Below, in pieces: positions 17,214 through 25,158 of a stretch of 63,886 nt of DNA. Location of the stretch: NCBI GenBank assembly GCA_937952305.1, contig CALFZO010000049.1, positions 1-63,886 of the forward strand. The letters run 5' to 3'. The position numbers and the translations under genes were made by a program. The notes beneath the pieces are model-generated. The model was not told where the DNA came from. It searched no databases and worked only from the letters and a program-made list of their open reading frames with translations. This DNA comes from an uncultured Anaerolineales bacterium (lineage in GTDB: Bacteria; Chloroflexota; Anaerolineae; Anaerolineales; UBA6663). Positions within the stretch are counted from its first letter, which is position 1; each line of letters opens with the position of its first letter.

Positions 17214-17347
17214 GGCCTGTCCCCTCAGCCGCCAACCCCTGATCGAGCGCGCGGCCACCTCTTCCGCCGCGGCCTCGCCCGGACGCGGTCGACCGCGACG
17301 GACCCGGCGTTGGCCGGACCGGGTGAGCCCGCCGGAGTGCGGCGCGG

Positions 17348-18124
17348 TCAGGGCGCGAGCACGCGGCACTCATCCACGACCATGAAGAAGCCGAGCTCGC
17401 CGCCGCGCACGATCCCGTCGATCACCACGCTATCGCCCACCGCCACCTTCTCCGCGTCGGCGTTGTCCGTGAGGTAACACTGCAGACCGACCTCGGCCTC
17501 GGAGTCGCGCAGCAGCAGGGCCTGCGTGCCGAAGACGGCGTTGATGTTGGTGATCCGGCCCTGGATGACGAGCCGCTGGTCCTTGTACTTGGCGTCGGCC
17601 GCCACCGGGTCGGCTTCGTAGTCTTGAATGATGATCGTGGATGGGATGGCCTCCGGCCCCGGTTCCGGCAGCGTGAACTCGGCGCGCACGCCGTTCACGA
17701 TCACGGTGTAAGTCCCCGGCGCCAGATCGGGCGCGTCCAACCCCAGGCCGTATTCGTACGGCTGCAAGACCTGCGCGCAGACGGCGTCCGCGGCGCGCAC
17801 GGTCAGCAGATCCACCACGAATGTATCGCCGTCCCGGCTCTGGCTGGCCGCGCTGATCTGCGTGCAGGCGTCCGGCAAATCCCCGACGGCCAGGACTTCT
17901 ACCTGCGCCGGCGCGCCGGCCGGCACGTTGACGAGCACGCGCGCCACCGGGGCGTATCCGGTCACCGGCGCGGCGGTGGGCGTGGGCGGGACGGCGGTGG
18001 GGAGAGAAGTGGGGGACGCCGCGAGGGTCGGCGCTGGGGCGGCCGGGGCCGCGGCGGGCGCGCAGGCGGCGGCCAGCACGCTGAGCAGGATGGACAGGCC
18101 GGCAAGACGCAGGGACGTAGACAT
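17348..18124 (-). CDS. Lipoprotein with C-terminal OB-fold-like domain
   Basis: A predicted 258-aa secreted lipoprotein. The start at 18124 has GGAG four bases upstream and gives a signal peptide with lipobox LAAAC (Cys at about residue 21). An Ala/Pro/Thr-rich linker (about 22-60) follows. The middle part (about 65-165) is a beta-rich domain of unknown family with two Cys (DACTQI, AVCAQV). The C-terminal part (about 175-255) resembles an OB fold: RLVIQGRITNINAVFG, LLLRDSEAEVGLQCYL and VGDSVVIDGIVRG. I cannot assign a function. It is transcribed away from the ArsR gene and converges on the HD-GYP gene. A longer in-frame extension upstream to 18289 lacks a signal peptide and is not favoured. 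Confidence 0.75.
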   Translation of the reverse strand: MSTSLRLAGLSILLSVLAAACAPAAAPAAPAPTLAASPTSLPTAVPPTPTAAPVTGYAPVARVLVNVPAGAPAQVEVLAVGDLPDACTQISAASQSRDGDTFVVDLLTVRAADAVCAQVLQPYEYGLGLDAPDLAPGTYTVIVNGVRAEFTLPEPGPEAIPSTIIIQDYEADPVAADAKYKDQRLVIQGRITNINAVFGTQALLLRDSEAEVGLQCYLTDNADAEKVAVGDSVVIDGIVRGGELGFFMVVDECRVLAP

Positions 18125-18325
18125 GGGACTCCAATCGCGGGTGGGAGGGATCAGGTCAGACACGCTCACGGCGCTAACGCCGTGGGCCGCCGAGTTCGCC
18201 TGGCATTGTGCCCGACCCGGCCGCCGGGAGACAGGCCCGAAAGGCGGAAAGCGGCTCCGCCGGGGGACTGAGATGGCGCTGGTGGCCACGGCCGGCCGGC
18301 CAGCCTGTCTGGCCCAGCGCCCGCC

Positions 18326-18354
18326 TTGACGGGGCCGGCGCGAGCGCCTAAAAT
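18326..18354 (+). promoter_or_regulatory. Sigma-70-like promoter of the arsR-type/P1B-ATPase operon
   Basis: TTGACG (18326-18331) and TAAAAT (18349-18354) are separated by exactly 17 bases. Initiation would fall near 18361, inside the operator dyad at 18355-18370 and about 24 bases before the regulator start. Confidence 0.75.
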
Positions 18355-18370
18355 ATGATTAGTTGCTCAT
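18355..18370 (+). promoter_or_regulatory. SmtB/CzrA-type operator overlapping the transcription start
   Basis: The dyad is ATGA, eight bases, TCAT (18355-18370). The spacing of TGA-N8-TCA is that of known ArsR/SmtB-family zinc operators such as those bound by CzrA. It directly follows the -10 element, so bound repressor would block initiation. Because this site occupies an apparent upstream ATG (18355), the regulator is better started at 18385. Confidence 0.65.
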
Positions 18371-18384
18371 GTATTCATTTGACT

Positions 18385-18744
18385 ATGGCCACCCACCGCC
18401 TCCGTTTCACCGCTGACTTCCTGGACCCCCGCGCGGCGGCGACGGCTGCCAGCCATCTGGTCGATGGCCCGACGGCCACGCATCTGGCGCGCACCTTCGC
18501 CGCCCTGGCCGATCCCACCCGGCTGCGCCTGGTCTCGGCGCTGTCGCACGTCGAGCTGTGCGTGGGCGATTTGGCCACCCTGCTCGGCCTGACCCAGAGC
18601 GCGGTCTCGCATCAGCTGCGCCTGATGCGCAGCCTGCGGCTGGTGAAGAGCCGGCGCGCCGGCCGCGTGGTGTACTACGCGCTCGACGACGATCACATCC
18701 ACGACTTGTTCCACCGCGGCCTGGAACATCTGCAGCATCAATAG
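18385..18744 (+). CDS. ArsR/SmtB-family metal-sensing repressor (CzrA-like alpha-5 site)
   Basis: A 119-aa winged-helix repressor. The HTH region runs through about residues 35-90 (LADPTRLRLVSAL, LTQSAVSHQLRLMR). The last helix has Asp102, His104, His115 and His118, the D-x-H-x10-H-x2-H pattern that binds Zn(II)/Co(II) at the dimer interface in CzrA. The alpha-3 region ELCVGDL has only one Cys, so an ArsR/CadC-type thiol site is not complete. It lies 15 bases before the metal ATPase and behind its own operator, indicating autoregulation and derepression by excess metal. The ATG at 18385 is chosen over one at 18355, which sits inside the operator. Confidence 0.9.
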   Translation: MATHRLRFTADFLDPRAAATAASHLVDGPTATHLARTFAALADPTRLRLVSALSHVELCVGDLATLLGLTQSAVSHQLRLMRSLRLVKSRRAGRVVYYALDDDHIHDLFHRGLEHLQHQ

Positions 18745-18759
18745 CGGAGCCTGGGACCG

Positions 18760-21132
18760 ATGCCCGAGAAGACGATCGAGCTGGATCTGCCGTTTGTGCT
18801 GCCCGGCGTGGAGGCGCCCGAGTGCGGCTGTGTCGCCCGTCTGGAGCATGCGCTGGAAAACGCCGCCGGCCTGCGGCGCGTGCATCTGGAAGTGGACCGG
18901 GAGCCGGCCGCCGTCTGCCTGCATTACGACCCGGACGTGCTCACGCTGGCCCAGGTGCGCCAGTTGGCCGCGCAGGCCGGCGCCCGCATCGTCCGCCGCT
19001 ATCGCCATGACCTGCTCGCCATCGAGGGCATGGACTGCTCGGACTGCGCGCGTGTCCTCGAGCACAGCGTCGGCCGCCTGGACGGCGTGCTGGCCGTCAC
19101 CGTGAACTTCGCCGCCGAGAAGATGCGCGTGGAGTACGACGCGCGCCAGGTGACACGCGGCTCCATCGAGCGGCGGGTGCGCGGGACCGGCTATGCCCTG
19201 CCGGCCTCCGGCTGGCGCCGCGTTTACAGCGCCAACCGTGAGCTGATCTTCAGCCTGGGCGCCGGCCTGCTGCTGGGCCTGGGCTGGATCGGCGCGACTT
19301 TTCTCGGTTGGAGCGCGCCGCTGGCCTGGGGCTTCTACCTGGCCGCTTATCTGCTGGGCGGCTGGGAGGTGGCCCGGCACGCCGTCCACGCGCTGCGGAC
19401 CGGCCACTTCGACACCGACCTGTTGATGGGGCTGGCCGCCCTGGGCGCGGCCGCGCTGGGTGAGTGGGCCGAGGGCGCGCTGCTGTTGTGCCTGTTCAGC
19501 CTGGGCCATGCGCTCCAGGAACGCGCGCTGGATCGGGCGCGCGCCGCCGTGCGGGCGCTGTCCGCGCTGACCCCCAAGACGGCGCGCGTGCGCCGCGCCG
19601 GCCGGGAGAGTGAGCTGCCGGTGGCGCAGCTGCAGCTGGACGACGTGGCCGTGGTGCGGCCGGGCGCGCGGGTGCCCGTGGACGGCGTGGTGCTGGCCGG
19701 GCACTCTGAGGTCAATCAGGCGCCGGTCACCGGCGAGGCGCTGCCGGTGGAGAAGGGGCCGGGACAGCTGGTCTTCGCGGGCTCGGTCAATGGCGCGGGC
19801 GCGCTGGAAGTGCGCGTCACGCGGCTGGCCAAGGACAGCACGCTGGCGCGGGTGATGCAGCTGGTGGAGGCCGCCCAAGCGCAGAAATCGCCGGCCCAGC
19901 GCAGCGTGGAGCAATTCGAGCGCCGCTTTGTTCCGGCGGTATTGCTCCTGACCGGCCTGGTGATGATTGTGCCGCCGCTGTTCGGCTGGCTGTCTTTGGC
20001 GCAGGCCGTTCAGCGCGCGCTGTTGCTGCTGGTGGCGGCCTCGCCCTGCGCGCTGGCGCTGGGCACACCGGCGGCCGTGCTGGCGGCGGTGGCGCAGGCC
20101 GCGCGCAACGGCGTCCTGGTGAAGGGCGGCGCGCCGCTGGAGGCGCTTGGGCAATTGACGGCCATCGCCTTCGATAAGACCGGGACGCTCACGCACGGCC
20201 GGCCGGCCGTGACGGACGTGATCGGCCGGGAGCAGTGGTCGGCCGGGGACGCGCCCGCCGCGTGGCCGGTGGACCGCTGGCTGGCCTGGGCCGCCGCGGC
20301 CGAAAGCCGCTCCGGGCATCCCCTGGCGCAAGCCGTGGTGCGCGCGGCCGAGGCGCGCGGATTGGCGCTGCCGGCTGTGGAGCGTGTGGAGGCTCTGGAA
20401 GGACGCGGGTTGCGCGCGGCCGTCGCCGGGCACACGCTCTGGGTGGGCAATGCGCGTCTGCTGGAGGAGGCCGGCGTGCCGGTGTCCCGGGAAGCGCGCG
20501 CGCGCCTGGAGGCGCTGACCAGCCGCGGCCGGATGGCGATGGGGGTGGCCGTCGATGGTGAGTTGGCCGGGCTGATCGCGCTGGCGGACACCGTCCGCGC
20601 GGAGGCCGCCGAGGCGTTGACCGCCCTGCGGCGGCTGGGGGTGCAGCACTTCGCCTTGCTCACCGGCGATCACGCCAGTGCGGCGGTGCCGCTGGCGGCC
20701 GGGCTGGGCGTCACGGACGTGCGCGCCGGCCTGCTGCCCGAGGATAAGTTGGCGGCTATCCGGGAATTGGGCGCCCGGCACGGCGCGCTGGCGATGGTCG
20801 GCGACGGCGTCAATGACGCCCCGGCGCTGGCCCAGGCCACGGTGGGCATCGCCCTGGGGTCAGCCGGCACGGAGGTGGCCCTGGAGACCGCCGATGTCGC
20901 CCTGCTCGGCGATGACCTCACCCGACTGCCGTTCGCCATCAGCCTGGGCCGCGCCATGCGCGCCGTCATCGTCCAGAACCTGGCCATCGCGCTGGGCGTC
21001 ATCGGCCTGCTGATCCTGGCCGCGCTCACCGGTTGGGCCGGCCTCGGCCTGGCCGTGGTCCTGCACGAGGGCAGCACGCTGGTGGTGGTGCTCAACGCGC
21101 TGCGCCTGCTGGGCCACTCTGGCCGGGCTTAG
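18760..21132 (+). CDS. P1B-type heavy-metal-translocating ATPase (P1B-4-like motifs, two N-terminal HMA domains)
   Basis: A 790-aa membrane ATPase exporting a divalent transition metal. The N-terminus has a degenerate HMA domain (CGC near 22-24) and a second HMA domain with GMDCSDC (Cys93, Cys96). Membrane helices begin near residue 160. The ion-site motif is SPC (428-430) rather than CPC, the phosphorylated residue is Asp472 in DKTGTLT, and a late membrane segment has HEGST (from 769). SPC together with HEGxT marks the P1B-4 subgroup (Co/Fe/Zn). P1B-4 pumps mostly lack N-terminal metal-binding domains, so the HMA pair is notable. The upstream CzrA-like repressor fits Zn or Co as inducer. Confidence 0.92.
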   Translation: MPEKTIELDLPFVLPGVEAPECGCVARLEHALENAAGLRRVHLEVDREPAAVCLHYDPDVLTLAQVRQLAAQAGARIVRRYRHDLLAIEGMDCSDCARVLEHSVGRLDGVLAVTVNFAAEKMRVEYDARQVTRGSIERRVRGTGYALPASGWRRVYSANRELIFSLGAGLLLGLGWIGATFLGWSAPLAWGFYLAAYLLGGWEVARHAVHALRTGHFDTDLLMGLAALGAAALGEWAEGALLLCLFSLGHALQERALDRARAAVRALSALTPKTARVRRAGRESELPVAQLQLDDVAVVRPGARVPVDGVVLAGHSEVNQAPVTGEALPVEKGPGQLVFAGSVNGAGALEVRVTRLAKDSTLARVMQLVEAAQAQKSPAQRSVEQFERRFVPAVLLLTGLVMIVPPLFGWLSLAQAVQRALLLLVAASPCALALGTPAAVLAAVAQAARNGVLVKGGAPLEALGQLTAIAFDKTGTLTHGRPAVTDVIGREQWSAGDAPAAWPVDRWLAWAAAAESRSGHPLAQAVVRAAEARGLALPAVERVEALEGRGLRAAVAGHTLWVGNARLLEEAGVPVSREARARLEALTSRGRMAMGVAVDGELAGLIALADTVRAEAAEALTALRRLGVQHFALLTGDHASAAVPLAAGLGVTDVRAGLLPEDKLAAIRELGARHGALAMVGDGVNDAPALAQATVGIALGSAGTEVALETADVALLGDDLTRLPFAISLGRAMRAVIVQNLAIALGVIGLLILAALTGWAGLGLAVVLHEGSTLVVVLNALRLLGHSGRA

Positions 21133-21151
21133 CGCGCCGCGGCCGAGGGCC

Positions 21152-23101
21152 TCAGGCGCGCCGGCTGAGCTGAAAGGTCCTGAGGGCGTCGTAGCAGAGG
21201 GCGGTGGTGACGAGGGTGCTGGCGTACCAGCCCGCGGTCTCGCCGCGCGTGGGCACGACGTAGAGCGGCTCGCCCGGCCAGGCGCCGTCGTAGCGCTGGC
21301 GCTTGAGGATCAGGCTGATCCACTGCGGATCGAACAGCGCCGCCAGGGCGGGCTGGTGCGGCGCGCCCAGGCACGTCAGCGTGAGCAGGGCCGCCGTCTG
21401 CGGGGTGTCCGCGTGCGCGGCCTCGGCCCTGAGCCGCGCCGCGACCGCGGCCAGGACGGCCCCGGCCGCGGCGCGCCAGCTCTCCGGAAAGGGATCGGCG
21501 GCCAGGGCCACTGCCAGGCGGCGCGCCGCCCACAGCGCGTACGCGGCGACGTAGTGGGCGTTGGCGCCGAGCCCGCTGGTCTTCCAGCGCGCCAGCCAGC
21601 CGAGGCCGGCCGCTTCCACCAGCGCCCGGGCTGCCGGGGTGGCGTGCGCGTGCAGGCCGAGCAGCAGGTTGGCCTCCACGGTCGCGCACTGGTCGCCCCA
21701 CAGCGAGGTCGGCGTGGCGGTGTCCAGGTCGGCCACACCGTGTGTGAACCAGCAGGGCAGGCGGCCGTCCGGCGCCTGATTGAGCGGCAGCCAGCGCAGG
21801 GCCTCTTCCAGGCGGGCGCGCTGCCGGGCGGAGACGCGGCTATCCGCGCCCAGGCGTAACGCCAGCCCCAGATCGTCGGCGTCCGGCGGCACGGCGCGGT
21901 GCGGGTAGTAGCGATAGCCGTCCGCGGCCAGTTGGTCCAGCAAGGCCTCGACGGCGTCGGTCACCGGCAGGCCGTGGCCGGCCAGGACCTCCAGGATCAG
22001 GCCGGGCGCAAAGACGCGGCCAGTCAACGCTGGCTGGCCAAAGAGCCCGCGCCGCTGCACCTCCCAGCTTTCCGCAAAAGTCAGATCGGCCAGCAGATGC
22101 TGCTCGGCCATGTCCAGCGCCTGGCGCAGGCCGCCATCGGCCGGGGCGAAGCGCACGCCCGAGGCGTCGGCGGAGGCCGCGCCGCTCCACACGCTCTTGA
22201 GCGTGGCCAGTTGTTCATCGGCGACGGCCAGGCGCGCGGCGAAGGTCGGCAGGCCGAGCGCGCGCGCGGCCGCCTGGGCGCGGGCTAGCCGAGCGCGGGC
22301 TTCCTCGGCCACGGACGTCAGCGCGCCGGTGAGCAGGGCCGCTCCCAGCAGCCGTTCCGGCGTGACCGGTGTGGCGGCGGCCAGGCCGGCGGCGTGCCGG
22401 ACGCGCAGCAGCGGATAAGACAGGGTGCCGCGCCGGACGTCGCGCGGCACAGCTTGGAGGGCGTACCCGATCTCGAAGGCCAGGCCGGCGTCGGCCGTCA
22501 TCGCCGCCAGCGCCGGCCAATCGGCGTCGCGCCCGGTGAGGGCGCTCACGCTCAGCAGCGGCAGCGCCGCGCCGGCGCCGCGCTCGGCCAGGTGCGTGTG
22601 CAGATCGCCGTAGGGCGGCGCGGCGGCCCAGTCCGGCGGCGTCGTCAGGGCGCGCTGCCAGGCCGCCGTCAGGGCGTGATAGCGCGGCCAGAAAGCGGAG
22701 TCCGGCGGGAAGAGCTGAGCCAGGTGATCGGCGGCGGCGGCCGTGAGCGCCTGTGCCAGAGGCAGCGCCTCGGCGGCCAGGCCGGTCTCCGGCTCAGCGG
22801 CGCTGGCCAGGGCGCCGGCGGCGCTGAGCGTGGCGGCCACGGCCAGGGTGGCGTGGTATTCGACCGCGGCGCGCGTTGGGCCGACCGGTCCGCCCCAATC
22901 CGCGAGCGCCCAGGCCGCCAGGTCCAGCCAGGGTGGGTCGGCCGGCCCGCTCAGCCAGTCCGCGAACTGGCCGGTGGGGCTGAAACGCTGGGCGAGGTCG
23001 TGGCGCAGGCGGACGCCGGCAGGGTAGACGGCCGGCGGCAGGCGGCCGAAGATGGCTTCGACCTCCGGCCAAAGGCGGGCGCGTGGCGGCAGGGTGCTCA
23101 C
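21152..23101 (-). CDS. Two-part isoprenoid enzyme-like protein: degenerate prenyl-synthase-like N-half plus DXDD class II cyclase-like C-half
   Basis: A 649-aa protein. The N-terminal half (about 1-330) looks like the all-helical trans-prenyl-diphosphate-synthase fold (AVEYHATLAVAATL, LAFEIGYALQAVPRDVRRGTLSYPL). The aspartates of both DDxxD motifs are missing at the expected places. The C-terminal half (about 340-640) looks like prenyltransferase/squalene-oxidase repeats and contains DADD at 407-410, a DXDD motif that provides the catalytic acid of class II terpene cyclases, followed by LGLALRL. The start is GTG at 23101, immediately after the T-tract of a terminator, with no Shine-Dalgarno sequence. 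It ends 19 bases from the convergent metal ATPase. Product unknown; a role in a terpenoid made with the class I enzyme at 25159 is inferred. Confidence 0.6.
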   Translation of the reverse strand: MSTLPPRARLWPEVEAIFGRLPPAVYPAGVRLRHDLAQRFSPTGQFADWLSGPADPPWLDLAAWALADWGGPVGPTRAAVEYHATLAVAATLSAAGALASAAEPETGLAAEALPLAQALTAAAADHLAQLFPPDSAFWPRYHALTAAWQRALTTPPDWAAAPPYGDLHTHLAERGAGAALPLLSVSALTGRDADWPALAAMTADAGLAFEIGYALQAVPRDVRRGTLSYPLLRVRHAAGLAAATPVTPERLLGAALLTGALTSVAEEARARLARAQAAARALGLPTFAARLAVADEQLATLKSVWSGAASADASGVRFAPADGGLRQALDMAEQHLLADLTFAESWEVQRRGLFGQPALTGRVFAPGLILEVLAGHGLPVTDAVEALLDQLAADGYRYYPHRAVPPDADDLGLALRLGADSRVSARQRARLEEALRWLPLNQAPDGRLPCWFTHGVADLDTATPTSLWGDQCATVEANLLLGLHAHATPAARALVEAAGLGWLARWKTSGLGANAHYVAAYALWAARRLAVALAADPFPESWRAAAGAVLAAVAARLRAEAAHADTPQTAALLTLTCLGAPHQPALAALFDPQWISLILKRQRYDGAWPGEPLYVVPTRGETAGWYASTLVTTALCYDALRTFQLSRRA

Positions 23102-23102
23102 A

Positions 23103-23139
23103 AATAAAAAGACGTCATCCGCTGAACCCGGACGACGTC
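23103..23139 (-). terminator. Rho-independent terminator/attenuator after the leader-like peptide gene
   Basis: Read on the minus strand, an 11-bp stem with one G-U pair (arms at 23129-23139 and 23111-23121, 7-base loop) is followed by TTTTTATT. It ends the peptide gene, and its T-tract abuts the GTG start of the 649-aa protein. Read-through would therefore set the ratio of peptide to enzyme. Confidence 0.85.
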
Positions 23140-23167
23140 CTCGCGCAAAGCCGGTCTAGAGAGGGCC

Positions 23168-23368
23168 CTAGAGGGTGCCCGCCTTGTTGTCGCCGAAGGC
23201 CTGGGCCAGACGCCGGATGGCGGCCGCGTCGACGCCGCGCAGCGCTTCCAGCATTTCCGCGGTGGGCTGGATGCCAGCTTCCTTGAGCGCCTTCTCGGGA
23301 TCGCTCACCAGGGCCTGGGCAAACTTTTCGTCCGAGATGGCCTTGCCGACGAGGGTTTGGAAATCCAT
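23168..23368 (-). CDS. NHLP/Nif11-like leader peptide (candidate RiPP precursor)
   Basis: A 66-aa protein with a strong ribosome binding site (AAGGAG eight bases before the ATG). Residues about 5-50 follow the pattern of nitrile-hydratase-related/Nif11-like RiPP leaders: LVGKAISDEKFAQAL, SDPEKALKEAGIQPT, then EMLEALRGVD. The remainder is short, ending GDNKAGTL, with no Cys or Ser and one Thr. A lanthipeptide or thiazole core is therefore unlikely. No known maturase (LanM, YcaO, radical SAM) lies nearby. A -10-like TATACT precedes it and a terminator follows, so it may be expressed on its own at a high level. It could also be a small helical regulatory protein rather than a peptide precursor. 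Confidence 0.6.
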   Translation of the reverse strand: MDFQTLVGKAISDEKFAQALVSDPEKALKEAGIQPTAEMLEALRGVDAAAIRRLAQAFGDNKAGTL

Positions 23369-23411
23369 GGCACTTTCTCCTTTTCCAGGGTAGGGCTGGC
23401 TGATGGGCGGG

Positions 23412-23417
23412 AGTATA
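23412..23417 (-). promoter_or_regulatory. Candidate -10 element for the leader-like peptide gene
   Basis: TATACT on the minus strand, about 44 bases before the peptide start and just after the stop of the preceding gene. No clear -35 is present. It would allow transcription separate from the cyclase operon. Confidence 0.35.
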
Positions 23418-23433
23418 GCACGGCGGACTGGCC

Positions 23434-25116
23434 TCAGCCTTTGGGCGAGTCGGCCTTGGTTTTGATGAAGTTAGCCAGGCGTTTGGCGAGCACGCCGGCC
23501 ATCTGCATCAGCACCGAGGGATGTTGGAAGCTGAACAGGCGCAGGTCTGAGCCTTTGAGGACCAGGCACTCCGAGCGGCGCGTGGCGCGGACGGTGGCGT
23601 TACGCGGCTCGCGCGTGAAGAACGCCATCTCGCCGAAGACCTCGCCCGGCCGGATCGTGTCGAAGCGCTTGAAGCCGCCGTCGCGCTGGACGCAGACCTC
23701 CAGCTCCCCGTCCACGAGGATGTAGACGTCGTCGTTGGCCTCGCCCTCCCAGATGACCACCTCGCCGGTGTCCAGCTTCATCCGGCACAGGGTGTGCGTG
23801 ATCTCGAGCATCACCTCGGCCGGCAGCGGCCGGAAGATATCGGCCTGGTCCAGCAGGCTGAGGCGTTGCAGCGTGTTGGCGGCGGCCACATCCGGGCCGC
23901 GCAGGCGGATGTGCCGCCACAGGCGTACGTCCGTGGCGGTGGGCAGGTGGCGCAGCAGCGGCAGGTCCGGGTCCAGGTGCTCGCCGATGACGTGCGGGAA
24001 GAGCCGGCGCAGCGCCGGCGGCGCCAGCTGGGCCAGGTAGACCAGCGAATCCGACTCTTTCTCGCGGCCGCGCCAGGCCTCCAGCAAAGCGCCGGCCTCC
24101 GAGCGCAGTTGTTCGCGCTGCGCCGGGGCCAGCAGCGCCGTGGTCTGCAGCTTGGTCAGCAGCAGCGAGCGGTAGCGCTTGTAGAAGTAGCGGCTGCCCA
24201 CGTCGGACAGGGCGCGCGTGTCGCGGTAGGCCTTGAAGCAGGCCTGGATGGCCTTCTCGTCCGGGTCGGTCTCGGCCCCATCCACCAGCGACAGCAGCTC
24301 CACGCTTTGCTTCAGGTGGACGCGCGCAAACTCCTCGACATACTGGGTCTCGCGGCCCATCAGCGCCAGATACAGCCAGCCGATGTGGTAGTAGATGTAG
24401 CGGATGGCGTCGGTGGCGTAGTCGTCGTTGATCGAGTCGATGATGTCGTCGCGCTGCTCCAGCCGCAGCAGCAGTTCGGCCGAGAGCTGGCCGGTGCCTT
24501 TGAGGATGTCCTCGGTCTTGACGGCGAAGAGCTTCTGCACCAGCTCGATGTTCTCGAGGGCGGCGTCGCCGATCTGGCCGGAGGCGTTGAGGGCGTAGAG
24601 CAGGTTGTAATAGGAGTCGGTGGCGATGTTCTTCGACTCCATCTTGGCCGCCAGCCCCTCGATGGCGCGCGGCAGCGTCCGGCGCGCGAAGGCTTTCTCC
24701 TCCGGCGTCAGGCGGTGCTTGGTGACAGCCACCGCCAGCTGGTTGGCCACCTGCTCCTCGTACCACAGGTTGTCCGAGAACTGGCCGCAGCGGTGGCGGA
24801 AGTGGTGGGCCATCTCGTGGGCGATGACGTGCGGGAGGAAGATGTAGAAGAACTGCCAGAACTCCTCCTGGCTTTCCACCCCGAGCAGCGAACGCAGGAA
24901 GAGCAGGTGCAACTTGCCCACCGGCTCGGCCAGGTTGGGCAGCGACATGTAGATCTGGCGGTCTTTCATGTCGTAGTAGCACAGCACGCCGCCGCCCTGG
25001 CGCAGCTCCAGACCCGGGTCCGCCTCCAGGCCGTACTGGGCGAACTCGTCCAGGAAGTTGCGGAAGCACAACTGCGCGAACGCGAACAGACCGGGGTCGG
25101 TCAGAGTGTCGGTCAT
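23434..25116 (-). CDS. HExxH metallopeptidase-like protein with C-terminal cyclic-nucleotide-binding domain
   Basis: About 560 aa, likely cytoplasmic. The N-terminal part has a zinc-peptidase motif HEMAHH (first His at residue 100) preceded by HVIA and followed about 20 residues later by EEQVANQL, which could supply the third zinc ligand. The middle part (about 170-420) is helical and unrecognised. The C-terminal domain (about 430-560) is a CRP/PKA-type cNMP-binding fold with phosphate-binding cassette FGEMAFFTREPRNATV, where the ribose-binding Glu and phosphate-binding Arg are present. There is no DNA-binding domain. It lies in one operon with a sAC-type cyclase, so cAMP control of a protease is the obvious inference. 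A GTG at 25134 is an alternative start. Confidence 0.72.
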   Translation of the reverse strand: MTDTLTDPGLFAFAQLCFRNFLDEFAQYGLEADPGLELRQGGGVLCYYDMKDRQIYMSLPNLAEPVGKLHLLFLRSLLGVESQEEFWQFFYIFLPHVIAHEMAHHFRHRCGQFSDNLWYEEQVANQLAVAVTKHRLTPEEKAFARRTLPRAIEGLAAKMESKNIATDSYYNLLYALNASGQIGDAALENIELVQKLFAVKTEDILKGTGQLSAELLLRLEQRDDIIDSINDDYATDAIRYIYYHIGWLYLALMGRETQYVEEFARVHLKQSVELLSLVDGAETDPDEKAIQACFKAYRDTRALSDVGSRYFYKRYRSLLLTKLQTTALLAPAQREQLRSEAGALLEAWRGREKESDSLVYLAQLAPPALRRLFPHVIGEHLDPDLPLLRHLPTATDVRLWRHIRLRGPDVAAANTLQRLSLLDQADIFRPLPAEVMLEITHTLCRMKLDTGEVVIWEGEANDDVYILVDGELEVCVQRDGGFKRFDTIRPGEVFGEMAFFTREPRNATVRATRRSECLVLKGSDLRLFSFQHPSVLMQMAGVLAKRLANFIKTKADSPKG

Positions 25117-25158
25117 AGCTCCACAATCGTCCACTACGGCCGCGCCGGGCGCGGCAGG

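Noticed and set aside
17290..17347. GC-rich dyads (GCGGTCGACCGC and an ACCCGG/CCGGGT stem) between the HD-GYP gene and the lipoprotein gene as a bidirectional terminator
   Set aside because: No T-tract follows on either strand, and short GC palindromes are common at this base composition.
18355..18384. Upstream ATG as the start of the ArsR-family gene
   Set aside because: It lies within the operator dyad and before the predicted transcription start, and the extra residues do not fit the family.
23434..25134. Family 2B encapsulin, because those shells carry cNMP-binding domains and enclose terpene cyclases or prenyl synthases
   Set aside because: The protein has a HExxH motif and a C-terminal, not inserted, cNMP domain, and no HK97-like segments are visible. 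The genomic resemblance to cNMP/terpene encapsulin loci is still worth keeping in mind.
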